Shown here: piece by piece, positions 9,240-17,855 of the stretch
Layout of the letters: the number at the start of each line of letters is the position of its first letter
How positions within the stretch are numbered: the first letter of the stretch is position 1
Assembly: GCF_002934265.1 (NCBI RefSeq)
Contig: NZ_PTIX01000002.1
Coordinates: forward strand, 62,001-126,000
Origin: Actinokineospora auranticolor
GTDB lineage: Bacteria; Actinomycetota; Actinomycetes; Mycobacteriales; Pseudonocardiaceae
Length of the DNA stretch: 64,000 nucleotides
Direction of reading: 5' to 3'
The notes under the pieces: generated by a model
Told to the model about the DNA's origin: nothing
The model's database searches: none
What the model saw: only the letters and a program-made list of their open reading frames with translations
Position numbers and translations under genes: made by a program

Positions 9240-10230
9240 GGCGGATCCTCGGGTCGAGGATGCCGTACATGATGTCGGCAACCAGGTTGAACACGATGAC
9301 CAGCGCGGCGGTGACCATCAGCCAGCCCATCAGCATGTAGGGGTCGAAGGTGCGGATGGACTGCACCAGCAGGTTGCCCATGCCCTTCCAGCCGAAGACC
9401 GTCTCGGTGACGATCGCGCCGGAGAACAGCGCGGCGGCGTTGATGGAGAACAGCGTGGTCACCGGGATCAGCGCGTTGCGGAAAGCGTGCTTGAAGATCA
9501 CCCGGCGCTGCGAGATGCCCTTGGCCCGCGCGGTGCGCACGTAGTCGGAGTTGAGCGTCTCCAGCATCGAGGCGCGCTGGAAGCGGCTGTACGCGGCGAA
9601 GCTGATGAGCGCGAGGGTCAGCGTCGGCAGCACGTAGGTGCCGGTCAGCTTGAATATCGCCTCGCCGAAGGTCCGGTCGACCTGGTCGGGCGTGGGGCTG
9701 ACGGTGCTGACCCAGCGGTCCATGCCCAGGCTCTCGAGCACGTTGTTGAACTTGATGCCGTAGGTCTTGAGGATGACCGCGACGCAGAGCACCGGCATCG
9801 AGAACATGAGGAAGGCACTCGAAGTGGCCAGGTAGTCGAAGATCGAATACTGTTTCACCGCCGCGATCACACCGACCACGACGCCGAGCACGATGGCCAG
9901 CAGCTCGGCGAACACGACCAGCCGGGCGGTGATCCACAGCCCGCGCATGATCGAGTCGAAGATGTCCACCTTGGCCTGGCCCAGGGCGATGCTCTGGCCC
10001 CAGTCGCCCTGGACGAAGTCGACCAGCCACTTCCAGTACCGGACGATGATCGGCTGGTCGAGGCCGAGGCTGACCTCGAGGTCGTGGATCTGCTGGGCGG
10101 TGACGCCCGGCTTGGCCTTCAGCTCGGCCACCGGGTTGCCCGCGGCCGCGACCAGGAAGAAGGCGAAGATGCTGCCGATGCCCAGGATGGGGATCGAGAT
10201 GAGCAGCCGTCTGATGATGTAGCGAATCAC
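9232..10230 (-). CDS. Peptide/nickel ABC importer, permease subunit B
   Basis: This 332-residue permease begins VIRYIIRRLLISIPILGIGS, the standard DppB/OppB N-terminal signature, followed by a periplasm-side loop and six membrane helices in all. The EAA loop is DYVRTARAKGISQRRVIFKH. The GTG start has GAGGAG five bases upstream. It is the first gene after a strong hairpin that separates it from the binding-protein gene, so permease and ATPase levels are probably lower than that of the binding protein. Confidence 0.93.
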   Translation of the reverse strand: MIRYIIRRLLISIPILGIGSIFAFFLVAAAGNPVAELKAKPGVTAQQIHDLEVSLGLDQPIIVRYWKWLVDFVQGDWGQSIALGQAKVDIFDSIMRGLWITARLVVFAELLAIVLGVVVGVIAAVKQYSIFDYLATSSAFLMFSMPVLCVAVILKTYGIKFNNVLESLGMDRWVSTVSPTPDQVDRTFGEAIFKLTGTYVLPTLTLALISFAAYSRFQRASMLETLNSDYVRTARAKGISQRRVIFKHAFRNALIPVTTLFSINAAALFSGAIVTETVFGWKGMGNLLVQSIRTFDPYMLMGWLMVTAALVIVFNLVADIMYGILDPRIRLA

Positions 10231-10328
10231 GAGAACTCCTCGGTGGGGACCCAGGCGGCCGGTGTGGTGGCTGCCGCTGGTGTGCTCCCTGTTCCGCCAG
10301 TGTGCGCCCGGCGGGTCAGGAACCGAAG

Positions 10329-10361
10329 CGAAGGGGCCGGACTTCTGGTCCGGCCCCTTCG
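10329..10361 (-). terminator. Hairpin between binding-protein and permease genes
   Basis: A perfect 14-bp stem (CGAAGGGGCCGGAC and its complement) closes a 5-base loop in the 173-bp gap between the binding-protein gene and the permease gene. There is no long T-tract on the minus strand, so it may act as a partial terminator or mRNA stabiliser, the usual way to make more binding protein than membrane subunits. Confidence 0.75.
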
Positions 10362-10403
10362 TCTATCGACCAGTGCGACGCCGCCTGGGGGCGGCGGGTC
10401 GAC

Positions 10404-12215
10404 TCAGGAGGTCTTGACCCACTCGTTGACGTTCCAGAGCGCGCCGTTGTAGGACTGGAAGTACACCTTGTCGATGCCCTTGAAGGCCCACATGTTCGGC
10501 AGCTGGTACAGCGGCAGCGAGTAGTTGTCCTCCGCCATCAGCCGGTCGGCTTCCTGGAACGCCTTGCGCCCGGCAGCCTCGTCGAGGTTGCTGTTGGCGT
10601 CCTTGTAGGCCGCGTCGACCTTCGGGTTGGTGTAGGCGGACCAGTTCTGGCCACCGTTCGTCTCGTAGATCGACTTCTGCGCGGACTTGAACGGCGCGGC
10701 CGACCACGCGAACAGCGCGATGTCGTAGTCGCCCTGGCTGACCCGGGTGTCGAGGAAGTTCGGGTCGGTGTCGTCGATGATCTCGATGCCCGCCGCCTTG
10801 CACTGCGACTGGATCAGCTCGACGGTCTGCTTGCGCCGCGGGATGTCGGTGTGCGCGATCTTGAGCGAGAGCTTCTCGCCGCCCTTGGTCGCGAACCCGT
10901 CGCCGCCGATGGTGAAGCCCGCGCCCTCGAGGGTGGCCTTCGAGGCGTTGGCGTCACCGGTGTAGGCGGCGTAGTTGTCGGTGTAGCCCTCTTCCGCCTG
11001 GAAGAAGACCAGCGAGCCGAGCGGCTTGGCGGTGTCGAGCACCGGGCGAATCAGCTTCTCCGCCAGCTCGTCGCGGTTCACGCACTGCATGAAGGCCTTG
11101 CGCACGGCCTGGTCCTGCAGCCACTTGTTCTTGTAGTTCAGGTCGAGGTGCTCGAAGGACAGGCCGTTCGACGCGCCGAAGCGCACGCCCTGCGAGGACA
11201 GGCCGCGCAGCCGGTCGGCCGCGTTCGAGTCGGGCTGGGCCATCGAGTTGACCTGGACTTCGCCGTTCTCCAGCGCCTGGGCCTGGGCCACCTGGTCGGA
11301 GATGCCGCGCAGGATCACCTTGGCCGGGCCGCCGGGCTTGGCCGCCCACTTGGGGTTGCGCTCGAGGGTGACCGCGTTGCCCTGCTCGAAGTGGGTGATC
11401 ATGTACGGGCCGGACGCGGGCATCAGCTTCGCGTCGAAGCCGTTCCACTTCGTCTTCCAGAACTCCGCGACCTTCTTCAGCGCGGCCTGGTCACCGCCGG
11501 TCGGCGTCAGCTTGGTGACGTCGGCGACGCCGGTCTCCTTCTCCAGGATGTGCGCGGGCATGATGTCCAGCGAGATGCCGAACAGGCCCTTGTAGTCCGG
11601 GTACGGGTTGTCGAAGGTGGTGACGACCTCGGTCGGCTTGGGGCACTCGACCTTGCCGATCTGGTCGTAGCCCGTGGTGTTCGCCGAGGTGAAGATGTCC
11701 TTGTCGCCGTCCTTGGCCTTGCCGGTCGAGGACAGCCAAGCCAGGTAGAAGTCGTCGCAGTCCCACGGCTCGCCGTCGGACCAGGTGATGCCCGGCTTGA
11801 TCTTCCAGGTGACCACCTGGGGCGACTTGCTGGTGACCTCGACGGACTCCATCACGTCCTTGTTGAGCAGGACCTTGTTGTTGCCGTCGAGCTTGTACGC
11901 GCCGGAGATCACCGAGGCCAGCGCGAAGGTGTTGTACGAGTTGTTCGCGTCCGCCGCGGAGTTGTTGTACGCGGTGTACGGGTTGTCGGTCGACACCGTG
12001 AAGGTGTCGTTGGACTGCGGGACCTCCGGCGAGGTGTACTCGTCGCCCGCCTCGCCCTTGGCGATGGCCATGGCCGCGATGTCGCCGGTCGGCTCGTTCG
12101 CCCCGGTGCTGCCGCCGTTGCCGCCGTTGTCGCTGGTGCCGCCACAAGCGCTCAGGACGAGCGACGCACCGACGACCAAGGAGATCGCCGACAGAGTGCT
12201 CTTCTTAGTTGACAC
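10404..12215 (-). CDS. Peptide-binding lipoprotein of the ABC importer (SBP family 5)
   Basis: This 603-residue extracellular solute-binding protein delivers peptides to the permease encoded downstream. The signal peptide ends in a lipobox (VLSAC, Cys24), followed by a Gly/Asn/Ser-rich linker. Family 5 landmarks are the TWKIKPGITWSDGEPWD stretch, SGPYMITHFEQGNAVTLERN, and the C-terminal DNYSLPLYQLPNMW. The GTG start has AGGAGG five bases upstream; the segment before it lacks a signal. The 240 bp upstream, before the next gene, should hold the operon promoter, but I could not identify a convincing one. Confidence 0.92.
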   Translation of the reverse strand: MSTKKSTLSAISLVVGASLVLSACGGTSDNGGNGGSTGANEPTGDIAAMAIAKGEAGDEYTSPEVPQSNDTFTVSTDNPYTAYNNSAADANNSYNTFALASVISGAYKLDGNNKVLLNKDVMESVEVTSKSPQVVTWKIKPGITWSDGEPWDCDDFYLAWLSSTGKAKDGDKDIFTSANTTGYDQIGKVECPKPTEVVTTFDNPYPDYKGLFGISLDIMPAHILEKETGVADVTKLTPTGGDQAALKKVAEFWKTKWNGFDAKLMPASGPYMITHFEQGNAVTLERNPKWAAKPGGPAKVILRGISDQVAQAQALENGEVQVNSMAQPDSNAADRLRGLSSQGVRFGASNGLSFEHLDLNYKNKWLQDQAVRKAFMQCVNRDELAEKLIRPVLDTAKPLGSLVFFQAEEGYTDNYAAYTGDANASKATLEGAGFTIGGDGFATKGGEKLSLKIAHTDIPRRKQTVELIQSQCKAAGIEIIDDTDPNFLDTRVSQGDYDIALFAWSAAPFKSAQKSIYETNGGQNWSAYTNPKVDAAYKDANSNLDEAAGRKAFQEADRLMAEDNYSLPLYQLPNMWAFKGIDKVYFQSYNGALWNVNEWVKTS

Positions 12216-12456
12216 GTGCCCTCCTAGCACAGGGCCACCCGCGACCGGTCCGGTCGGGCTGCACCCGTAACCCATCGCGCCCCCAATCAAGCATTGGGTG
12301 GCGCACTAGGTGCGCACGCTAGGAACGAAGCAGCACCCCGGTCACCTCCGCGACAGTGATCGTGACCAAAGGGTGACAAGCGCACAGCACCACGCAACGG
12401 GACCGTTACCAGGGGGTACCCGTTGGTGGCTTGTCGATGACGGAGAGTGGCCTGAG

Positions 12457-14184
12457 TCACCCCTCCGCTCGACGCCACTGAGTGGCGGTCGCGAACGGCC
12501 CGGCCCAGGGCGGTCCGGTGGACACACCGGACATCACGCGCCCGGTCAGCAGGGTGTCGGCCTCCTGGTAGAGCGGCAGCGCGACCGTCCGGCTCCACAG
12601 CGCGGGCTCGACCTGCTCGGCCGCCGCGGTGAACGCCAGCTCGCCGGTCAGCGCCTGGTCGATGGTGGGTTGCAGGCCCGGGTCGCAGAAGCCCGCCGGG
12701 TTGTCGGCCTGGGGCGCGGTCGACGGCTGGCCAGGCTCCCCCGGCGTGGTCGGGGCGCAGCCGAAGCGGCCCGCCAGCAGCGTCGCCGGGTCGCCCGCGG
12801 CGGGCTGCGGCGCCAGCACCAGGTCGATCCGGTCCGCCTCGGCGACCGCGGCGGTGGCGGGCCGCGGCGCGAGCAGCCGGGTGAACAGGTCGGCGCCGTC
12901 CGGGGTGACCAGCCGCGACTGCACGCCGCCGACGGAGAGCTGGCGCTGCAACTCGCGCGCCATGTCCACATAGGACTTGCGGCCCTCCGGCGCGGCGATC
13001 ACCAGGTTGAGCGGGGTACCGCCGAGCGACCAGCTGCCGTCGACCTTGGTGTACCCGGCCTGGGTCAACAGGTTCTCGGCGAGCGCGACGTCCGGTTTGT
13101 CCGGGGTGTTGGCGGGCACGGTCGCGGTGTAGCCGCGCGCGCTCGGCGCCAGCACCTGCGCGTTCGCGGGCAGCGCGCTGCCCGGGCCGCCGCCGGTGCC
13201 CGCCGCGGTGAGCGCCTGGCGGTCGATCAGCGCGGCCAGCACGGACCGGATGCGCGGGTCGGCCATGGCGGTGCCGACCGGTCGCAGCAGCAGCGTGGCC
13301 ACCGTCGAGCGCGGCACGGTCGTCGTGGTGGCCAGCGGTTCCAGCGCCTTGAGCGCGCTCTGGCCCGCGGCGTCCGGGCTGAGCAGGGCGAGCTGGTTGT
13401 GCCCGGAGCGCAGCGCGTTGGCCACGCCGGTGGTGTCGCCGCGGCGCAGGATGATCCGGTCCAGCGGCACGGGCGCGGCCCAGTAGCGGTCGTTGCGCTC
13501 CAGCACGGCCTCGCCGCGGTCGCGGTCGATGCCCTTGAGCGAGAACGGGCCGCCGGTCACCGGGAAGTTGTCCCGCAGCACGCTGGCCCAGCCGCCGGGC
13601 ATGTCCTTGAGCAGGTGCGCGGGCAGCAGGTCGGAGAACAGCGTCCGCCAGCCCGGGTAGGGCTTGGTGAAGGTGACCTCGACGACCCGACCCGCTTCAC
13701 GGGCGGAGATGTTGCCGATCAGCCGGTAGCCCGCGCTGTCGAGCACGCCCGGCTCGGTGCGCAGCTGCTCCCACAGGTAGACGAAGTCCTCGGCGGCGAT
13801 GGGCGCGCTGTCGGACCAGGCCGCCTCGGGGCGCAGCCGGTACGTGACGGTGTAGGGCTCGGCGCTGGTGACCTCGGCGGAGACCATGAGGGTGCCGTCG
13901 AGGGTGGGGGTGCCGTCGGCGGCCGGTCGGAAGACGGAGGGCAGCAGCACGTCGGCCAGCGCGGTGGTGATCGTGGACTGGTCGGCGAGCTTGTGCGGGT
14001 TGTAGCCGCCCTGCACGCTGTCGACGCCGACGACGGCCTCGTTGAGCGTGGGGGCCTTGGTGGCCTGGGTCCGCGCGACCTCGGTGGTGACCAGCGGCGG
14101 TGGTGGCGCGTTCGTGCACGCGGCGAGGGACACCGCGACCGCGATGGCCGCGGCGCTCCGGAGAACCGTTCTCCGAACGCGCAC
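12457..14184 (-). CDS. lpqW: LpqW-like solute-binding lipoprotein
   Basis: This 575-residue exported lipoprotein has an N-terminal Arg pair, a hydrophobic core and the lipobox SLAAC (Cys23). It has the family 5 binding-protein fold (VTYRLRPEAAWSDSAPI, ending ALPLYQEADTLL) but no transporter genes of its own. It lies near typA, as lpqW (Rv1166) does in mycobacteria, where LpqW controls the split between phosphatidylinositol mannosides and lipoarabinomannan. That role is inferred here from position and fold. The GTG start has GGAGGAGGA close upstream. A role as a second peptide-binding protein for the neighbouring importer remains possible. Confidence 0.72.
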   Translation of the reverse strand: MRVRRTVLRSAAAIAVAVSLAACTNAPPPPLVTTEVARTQATKAPTLNEAVVGVDSVQGGYNPHKLADQSTITTALADVLLPSVFRPAADGTPTLDGTLMVSAEVTSAEPYTVTYRLRPEAAWSDSAPIAAEDFVYLWEQLRTEPGVLDSAGYRLIGNISAREAGRVVEVTFTKPYPGWRTLFSDLLPAHLLKDMPGGWASVLRDNFPVTGGPFSLKGIDRDRGEAVLERNDRYWAAPVPLDRIILRRGDTTGVANALRSGHNQLALLSPDAAGQSALKALEPLATTTTVPRSTVATLLLRPVGTAMADPRIRSVLAALIDRQALTAAGTGGGPGSALPANAQVLAPSARGYTATVPANTPDKPDVALAENLLTQAGYTKVDGSWSLGGTPLNLVIAAPEGRKSYVDMARELQRQLSVGGVQSRLVTPDGADLFTRLLAPRPATAAVAEADRIDLVLAPQPAAGDPATLLAGRFGCAPTTPGEPGQPSTAPQADNPAGFCDPGLQPTIDQALTGELAFTAAAEQVEPALWSRTVALPLYQEADTLLTGRVMSGVSTGPPWAGPFATATQWRRAEG

Positions 14185-14444
14185 GAATCCTCCTCCCCCA
14201 GGTGACTCGGTGGTCATGCTGCCAGACGACCACCCCGGGTCCGCCACCGGTTATGCGGCCGAACGCATGACGCGCGACCCGGTTCGCGGGTTCCACACGG
14301 GTGCTCCGGTTCCCCGGAACAGGTGGTTTCGATCACGGCGAACTCGATCGCCGGCGGGGTCGACCGCCGACGGCACCGATTGTCCGATCTTGACCGTGGC
14401 CCTGTCCGGGGAACCGCGCAATTCGACGGTCTTCCGGCGGACCT

Positions 14445-15410
14445 TCAGCCGACGCCCGCCATGCGCAACGCCGACGCGAGGGTGTGCGCGCCGCGCTCGC
14501 GGGCCCGTTCGGCGCCCGCCGCGCGGATCCCGTCGAGGGTGGTGGGGTCGTCGAGCAGCTCCAGCACGCGCGTGCGCAGCGGGCGCAGCTCCTCGATGAC
14601 CGCGTCCGCCGCCGCGTTCTTGAGCTCGCCGTAGGACGAGTGGTCGTCGGCGACCTCGACCGGCGAGCGGCCGGTGCAGGCGGCCAGGATCTCCAGCACG
14701 TTCGCCAACCCCGGCTGGCTGCTCGGCCGGTACTCGAGTCTGGCCTCGTTGTCGGTGACCGCCCGGGTGATCTTGCGGCGGACCAGGTCCGGTTCGTCGA
14801 GCAGGAACACCACGCCCGCGCTGTCCTGGGTGGACTTCGACATCTTGCGGGTCGGGTCGGACAGGTCCATCACCCGCGCCGCCGTCGGCGCCATCACCGC
14901 GCGGGGCACGGTGAACACCTCGCCGAAGGTCGAGTTGAACCGCCGGGCCAGGCTGCGCGCCAGCTCGACGTGCTGGGTCTGGTCCTGGCCGACGGGCACC
15001 TCGGTGGCGTTCTGCAGCAGGATGTCGGCGGCCATCAGCACCGGGTAGGTCAGCAGGCCGAGCCGGACGGTGCCCTGGCCGTCGGCCTTCTGCTTGAACT
15101 GGGTCATCCGCGACGCCTCGCCGAACGAGCAGGTGCACTCCAGCACCCAGCTCAGCGCCCCCAGCTCCCGCACCAGGTCGGACTGCACGCACACGCGCGC
15201 CGGGTCGATCCCGGCGGCGACCAGCACGGCCAGCGTCTCGCGGGCGAGCTTGCGCAGCCGCGCCGGGTTGTAGGACACGGTCATGGCGTGCAGGTCGCTG
15301 ACGAAGTACAGGTCCCCGGGCGCGCCCTCGCGGGCCCAGCGGCGGATGGCGCCGAGGTAGTTGCCGAGGTGGGCGTGGCCGGAGGGGGTGATCGCCGAGA
15401 GGCGGGTCAT
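14445..15410 (-). CDS. trpS: Tryptophanyl-tRNA synthetase, probably the auxiliary regulated form
   Basis: This 321-residue class Ic synthetase charges tRNA-Trp. The HIGH-type motif is SGHAHLGNYLGAIRRW, directly at the N-terminus, and the KMSKS loop reads DPTRKMSKSTQDS. GQDQTQHVELAR is the conserved Trp/ATP-binding helix. The ATG at 15408-15410 is chosen because the HIGH block starts ten residues later. It is preceded by a leader peptide and attenuator (15454-15541), as described in streptomycetes for an auxiliary, indolmycin-resistant TrpRS. Whether a second, housekeeping trpS exists cannot be seen here. Confidence 0.92.
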   Translation of the reverse strand: MTRLSAITPSGHAHLGNYLGAIRRWAREGAPGDLYFVSDLHAMTVSYNPARLRKLARETLAVLVAAGIDPARVCVQSDLVRELGALSWVLECTCSFGEASRMTQFKQKADGQGTVRLGLLTYPVLMAADILLQNATEVPVGQDQTQHVELARSLARRFNSTFGEVFTVPRAVMAPTAARVMDLSDPTRKMSKSTQDSAGVVFLLDEPDLVRRKITRAVTDNEARLEYRPSSQPGLANVLEILAACTGRSPVEVADDHSSYGELKNAAADAVIEELRPLRTRVLELLDDPTTLDGIRAAGAERARERGAHTLASALRMAGVG

Positions 15411-15453
15411 CGGGGGTCTCCTTGGGCTGGGGCCACCCGCCCGGGACACGCGT

Positions 15454-15541
15454 CAGGCCGCCCGGTCGGGCGGCCTGTGGGTGCGCGAAGTCAGGGCCGC
15501 CTGCTGGCGGCCCACCACTGAGTGACGTCGTGTGTGCGCAT
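15454..15541 (-). promoter_or_regulatory. Trp ribosome-mediated transcription attenuator of trpS
   Basis: Four mutually exclusive stem segments can be read on the minus strand. Segment 1:2 (15494-15513) is an 8-bp hairpin, GGGCCGCC with GGCGGCCC, and it overlaps the end of a leader peptide just after tandem Trp codons. Segment 3:4 (15454-15477) is a 10-bp terminator hairpin with a GACC loop. Segment 2 (GGCGGCC) is complementary to segment 3 (GGCCGCC), giving the antiterminator. Ribosome stalling at TGGTGG would free segment 2 and allow trpS transcription when charged tRNA-Trp is low. The terminator has no U-run, as is common in actinobacteria. Confidence 0.88.
15491..15541 (-). CDS. Trp leader peptide
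   Basis: The 16-residue peptide MRTHDVTQWWAASRRP has two adjacent Trp codons at positions 9-10 (bases 15512-15517), immediately before the 1:2 hairpin. It starts 130 bp upstream of trpS and has no clear Shine-Dalgarno, so it is probably read from a leaderless transcript. Two Trp in 16 residues, placed exactly where stalling would act, make it a control peptide rather than a functional protein. Confidence 0.85.
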   Translation of the reverse strand: MRTHDVTQWWAASRRP

Positions 15542-15584
15542 CGAGGTGAAAGGTAGCGCAGCGGCCCCGGGGCCTTCAATCGGT

Positions 15585-15728
15585 TCAGGCGGCCTTGAGG
15601 CGCTTGAGCGCGAGCACCGGGCACTTCGAGCAGCGCGGCTTGGACTGGCAGCACTTCTTCTTGACCTTGCCCGACTTCATCAGCTTCTTGACCTGCTCAG
15701 CGGGCGTGCGCGTCTTCTTGCCCCCCAC
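15585..15728 (-). CDS. 47-residue Lys/Cys-rich protein under a putative iron box
   Basis: This small basic protein starts VGGKKTRTPAEQVKKLM and contains KKKCCQSKPRCSKCPV, four cysteines in a CC-x5-C-x2-C pattern that could bind zinc, iron or an iron-sulfur cluster. It lies between the trpS leader and typA. The GTG is preceded by a G-rich ribosome site. A DtxR/IdeR-like operator lies 36 bp upstream of the start, so iron repression is likely. I do not know a named family. Its codon use and the placement of the operator make it a real gene. Confidence 0.78.
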   Translation of the reverse strand: MGGKKTRTPAEQVKKLMKSGKVKKKCCQSKPRCSKCPVLALKRLKAA

Positions 15729-15763
15729 CTGCCACCCCCTCTCGTCCGCGGTGAATTCCGGAC

Positions 15764-15782
15764 TGAGGTTAGGTTAACCTTT
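15764..15782 (-). promoter_or_regulatory. Putative DtxR/IdeR iron box
   Basis: TGAGGTTAGGTTAACCTTT matches 15 of 19 positions of the classical DtxR/IdeR consensus (TTAGGTTAGGCTAACCTAA) and keeps its palindromic core. It lies 36 bp upstream of the Cys-rich gene and 154 bp upstream of the divergent typA start, so the small gene is the likely target. Confidence 0.7.
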
Positions 15783-15935
15783 CTTGATCCCGCGCGTGGC
15801 ACTGCTCACACCAGGTGACGGGGTATCCTGGTATCCGCCATCAGCGGCCCAGTCACGGCCGCGCGGGCGCCCCACCAGCGTGATGCCGCCGGGTAGCCCT
15901 CAACCGCCAGAGCTAGGAAACCGGAGAGCACACGC

Positions 15936-17855
15936 GTGCCCACTGCGACCACCGCCGCCGAGCAGGCCCCCACCGGCCTGCGCCGCCACGATCTGCGCAA
16001 CGTCGCCATCGTCGCGCACGTCGACCACGGCAAGACCACCCTGGTCGACGCCATGCTGCGCCAGTCCGGCGCCTTCACCGCCCGCGCCGAGGTCGTCGAC
16101 CGGGTCATGGACTCGGGCGAGCTGGAGCGTGAGAAGGGCATCACGATCCTGGCGAAGAACACCGCCGTGCGCCGCCAGACGCCGGACGGGCCGATCGTCA
16201 TCAACGTGGTGGACACCCCCGGCCACGCCGACTTCGGCGGCGAGGTGGAGCGCGGTCTGTCCATGGTCGACGGCGTGCTGCTGCTCGTCGACGCCAGCGA
16301 GGGCCCGCTGCCGCAGACCCGGTTCGTGCTGCGCAAGGCGCTGGCCTCGTCGCTGCCGGTCGTGCTCGTGGTGAACAAGGTGGACCGGCCGGACGCGCGG
16401 ATCTCCGAGGTCGTCGAGGAGACCCACGACCTGCTGCTCGACCTGGCCGCCGAGCTCGACGACCTGGACGAGTCGGTGCTGGACCTGCCCGTGGTGTACG
16501 CCTCGGCGCGCGCCGGTCGGGCGAGCCTGACCCAGCCCGAGGACGGCGGCCTGCCCGACAGCGAGAACCTGGACCCGCTGTTCGACCTGCTGCTGGACAA
16601 GGTCCCGGCGCCGCTGGCCGACCCGTCGGCCCCGCTGAGCGCCCTGGTGACCAACCTGGACGCGTCGAGCTTCCTCGGTCGCATCGCGCTGTGCCGGGTC
16701 TACGCCGGTCGCATCCGCAAGGGCCAGACCGTGGCGTGGATGCGCGAGGACGGCTCGGTGTCGAACGTGCGCATCACGGAGCTGCTGGTCACCGAGGCCC
16801 TGGAGCGGGTGCCCGCCGAAGAGGCGAGCGCCGGTGAGCTGGTCGCGATCGCCGGTATCCCGGACATCACCATCGGCGACACGCTGGCCGATGTGGACAA
16901 CCCGGTGGCGCTGCCCCGGCTGACCGTCGACGAGCCCGCGATCTCGATGACCATCGGCGTGAACACGTCGCCGATGGCGGGCCGCAGCGGCGGCAACAAG
17001 CTCACCGCGCGCATGGTGAAGACCCGGCTGGACGTGGAGCTGGTCGGCAACGTCAGCGTGCGCGTGCTGCCCACCGAGCGCCCGGACGCGTGGGAGGTGC
17101 AGGGCCGCGGCGAGCTGGCGCTGGCCATCCTGGTCGAGCAGATGCGCCGCGAGGGCTTCGAGCTGACCGTCGGCAAGCCGGAGGTCGTCACCCGCACCAT
17201 CGACGGCAAGCTGTGCGAGCCGTTCGAGCACCTGACGGTCGACGCGCCGGAGGAGCACCTCGGTGCGATCACGCAGCTGCTGGCGAACCGCAAGGGCCGC
17301 CTGGAGAACATGAGCGGCCACGGCTCCGGCCGGATCAAGGTCGAGTTCGTGGTCCCGTCCCGGGGCCTGATCGGCTTCCGCACCGACTTCCTGACCGAGA
17401 CCCGCGGCACCGGCATCGCCAACGCGATCTTCGAGGGCTACTTCCCGTGGGCGGGCGAGATCCGCAGCAGGCACTCGGGCTCGCTGGTGGCCGACCGGCA
17501 GGGCCCGGTGACCGCGTACGCGATGCTGCAGCTGGCCGACCGCGGCACGTTCTTCGTCGAGCCCGGCGCGGACGTGTACGAGGGCATGGTCGTCGGCGAG
17601 AACCCGCGCGCCGAGGACCTGGACGTGAACGTCACCAAGGAGAAGAAGCTCACCAACATGCGCTCCTCCTCGGCGGACGTCATGGAGACCCTGGCCAGGC
17701 CGCGGAAGCTGAGCCTGGAAGAGGCCCTGGAGTTCTGCGCCAACGACGAGTGCGTCGAGGTCACCCCGGACTTCGTCCGCGTCCGCAAGACCATCCTGGA
17801 CGCGACCACCCGCGGTCGTCAGCGGTCGCGGGACAAGGCCCGCGACCAGAAGTAG
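15936..17855 (+). CDS. typA: Ribosome-associated translational GTPase TypA/BipA
   Basis: This 639-residue GTPase of the EF-G superfamily acts on the ribosome under stress and in assembly. G1 is AHVDHGKTT (residues 27-35), G2/G3 lie around GITILAKN and VDTPGHADFGGEVER, and G4 is VNKVDRPDAR. The barrel domain and the TypA-specific C-terminus (GTGIANAIFEGYFPWAGEI and SSADVMETLARPRKLSLEEALEF) are complete. The GTG start has GGAGAG upstream. In mycobacteria typA neighbours lpqW (Rv1165-Rv1166, from memory); here trpS and the Cys-rich gene lie between them. Confidence 0.96.
   Translation: MPTATTAAEQAPTGLRRHDLRNVAIVAHVDHGKTTLVDAMLRQSGAFTARAEVVDRVMDSGELEREKGITILAKNTAVRRQTPDGPIVINVVDTPGHADFGGEVERGLSMVDGVLLLVDASEGPLPQTRFVLRKALASSLPVVLVVNKVDRPDARISEVVEETHDLLLDLAAELDDLDESVLDLPVVYASARAGRASLTQPEDGGLPDSENLDPLFDLLLDKVPAPLADPSAPLSALVTNLDASSFLGRIALCRVYAGRIRKGQTVAWMREDGSVSNVRITELLVTEALERVPAEEASAGELVAIAGIPDITIGDTLADVDNPVALPRLTVDEPAISMTIGVNTSPMAGRSGGNKLTARMVKTRLDVELVGNVSVRVLPTERPDAWEVQGRGELALAILVEQMRREGFELTVGKPEVVTRTIDGKLCEPFEHLTVDAPEEHLGAITQLLANRKGRLENMSGHGSGRIKVEFVVPSRGLIGFRTDFLTETRGTGIANAIFEGYFPWAGEIRSRHSGSLVADRQGPVTAYAMLQLADRGTFFVEPGADVYEGMVVGENPRAEDLDVNVTKEKKLTNMRSSSADVMETLARPRKLSLEEALEFCANDECVEVTPDFVRVRKTILDATTRGRQRSRDKARDQK

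Noticed and set aside
10302-12212. A 636-codon frame antisense to the peptide-binding lipoprotein
   Set aside because: It is the mirror of a codon-biased gene, rich in Val/Leu/Gly/Arg, with no start signal and no motif.
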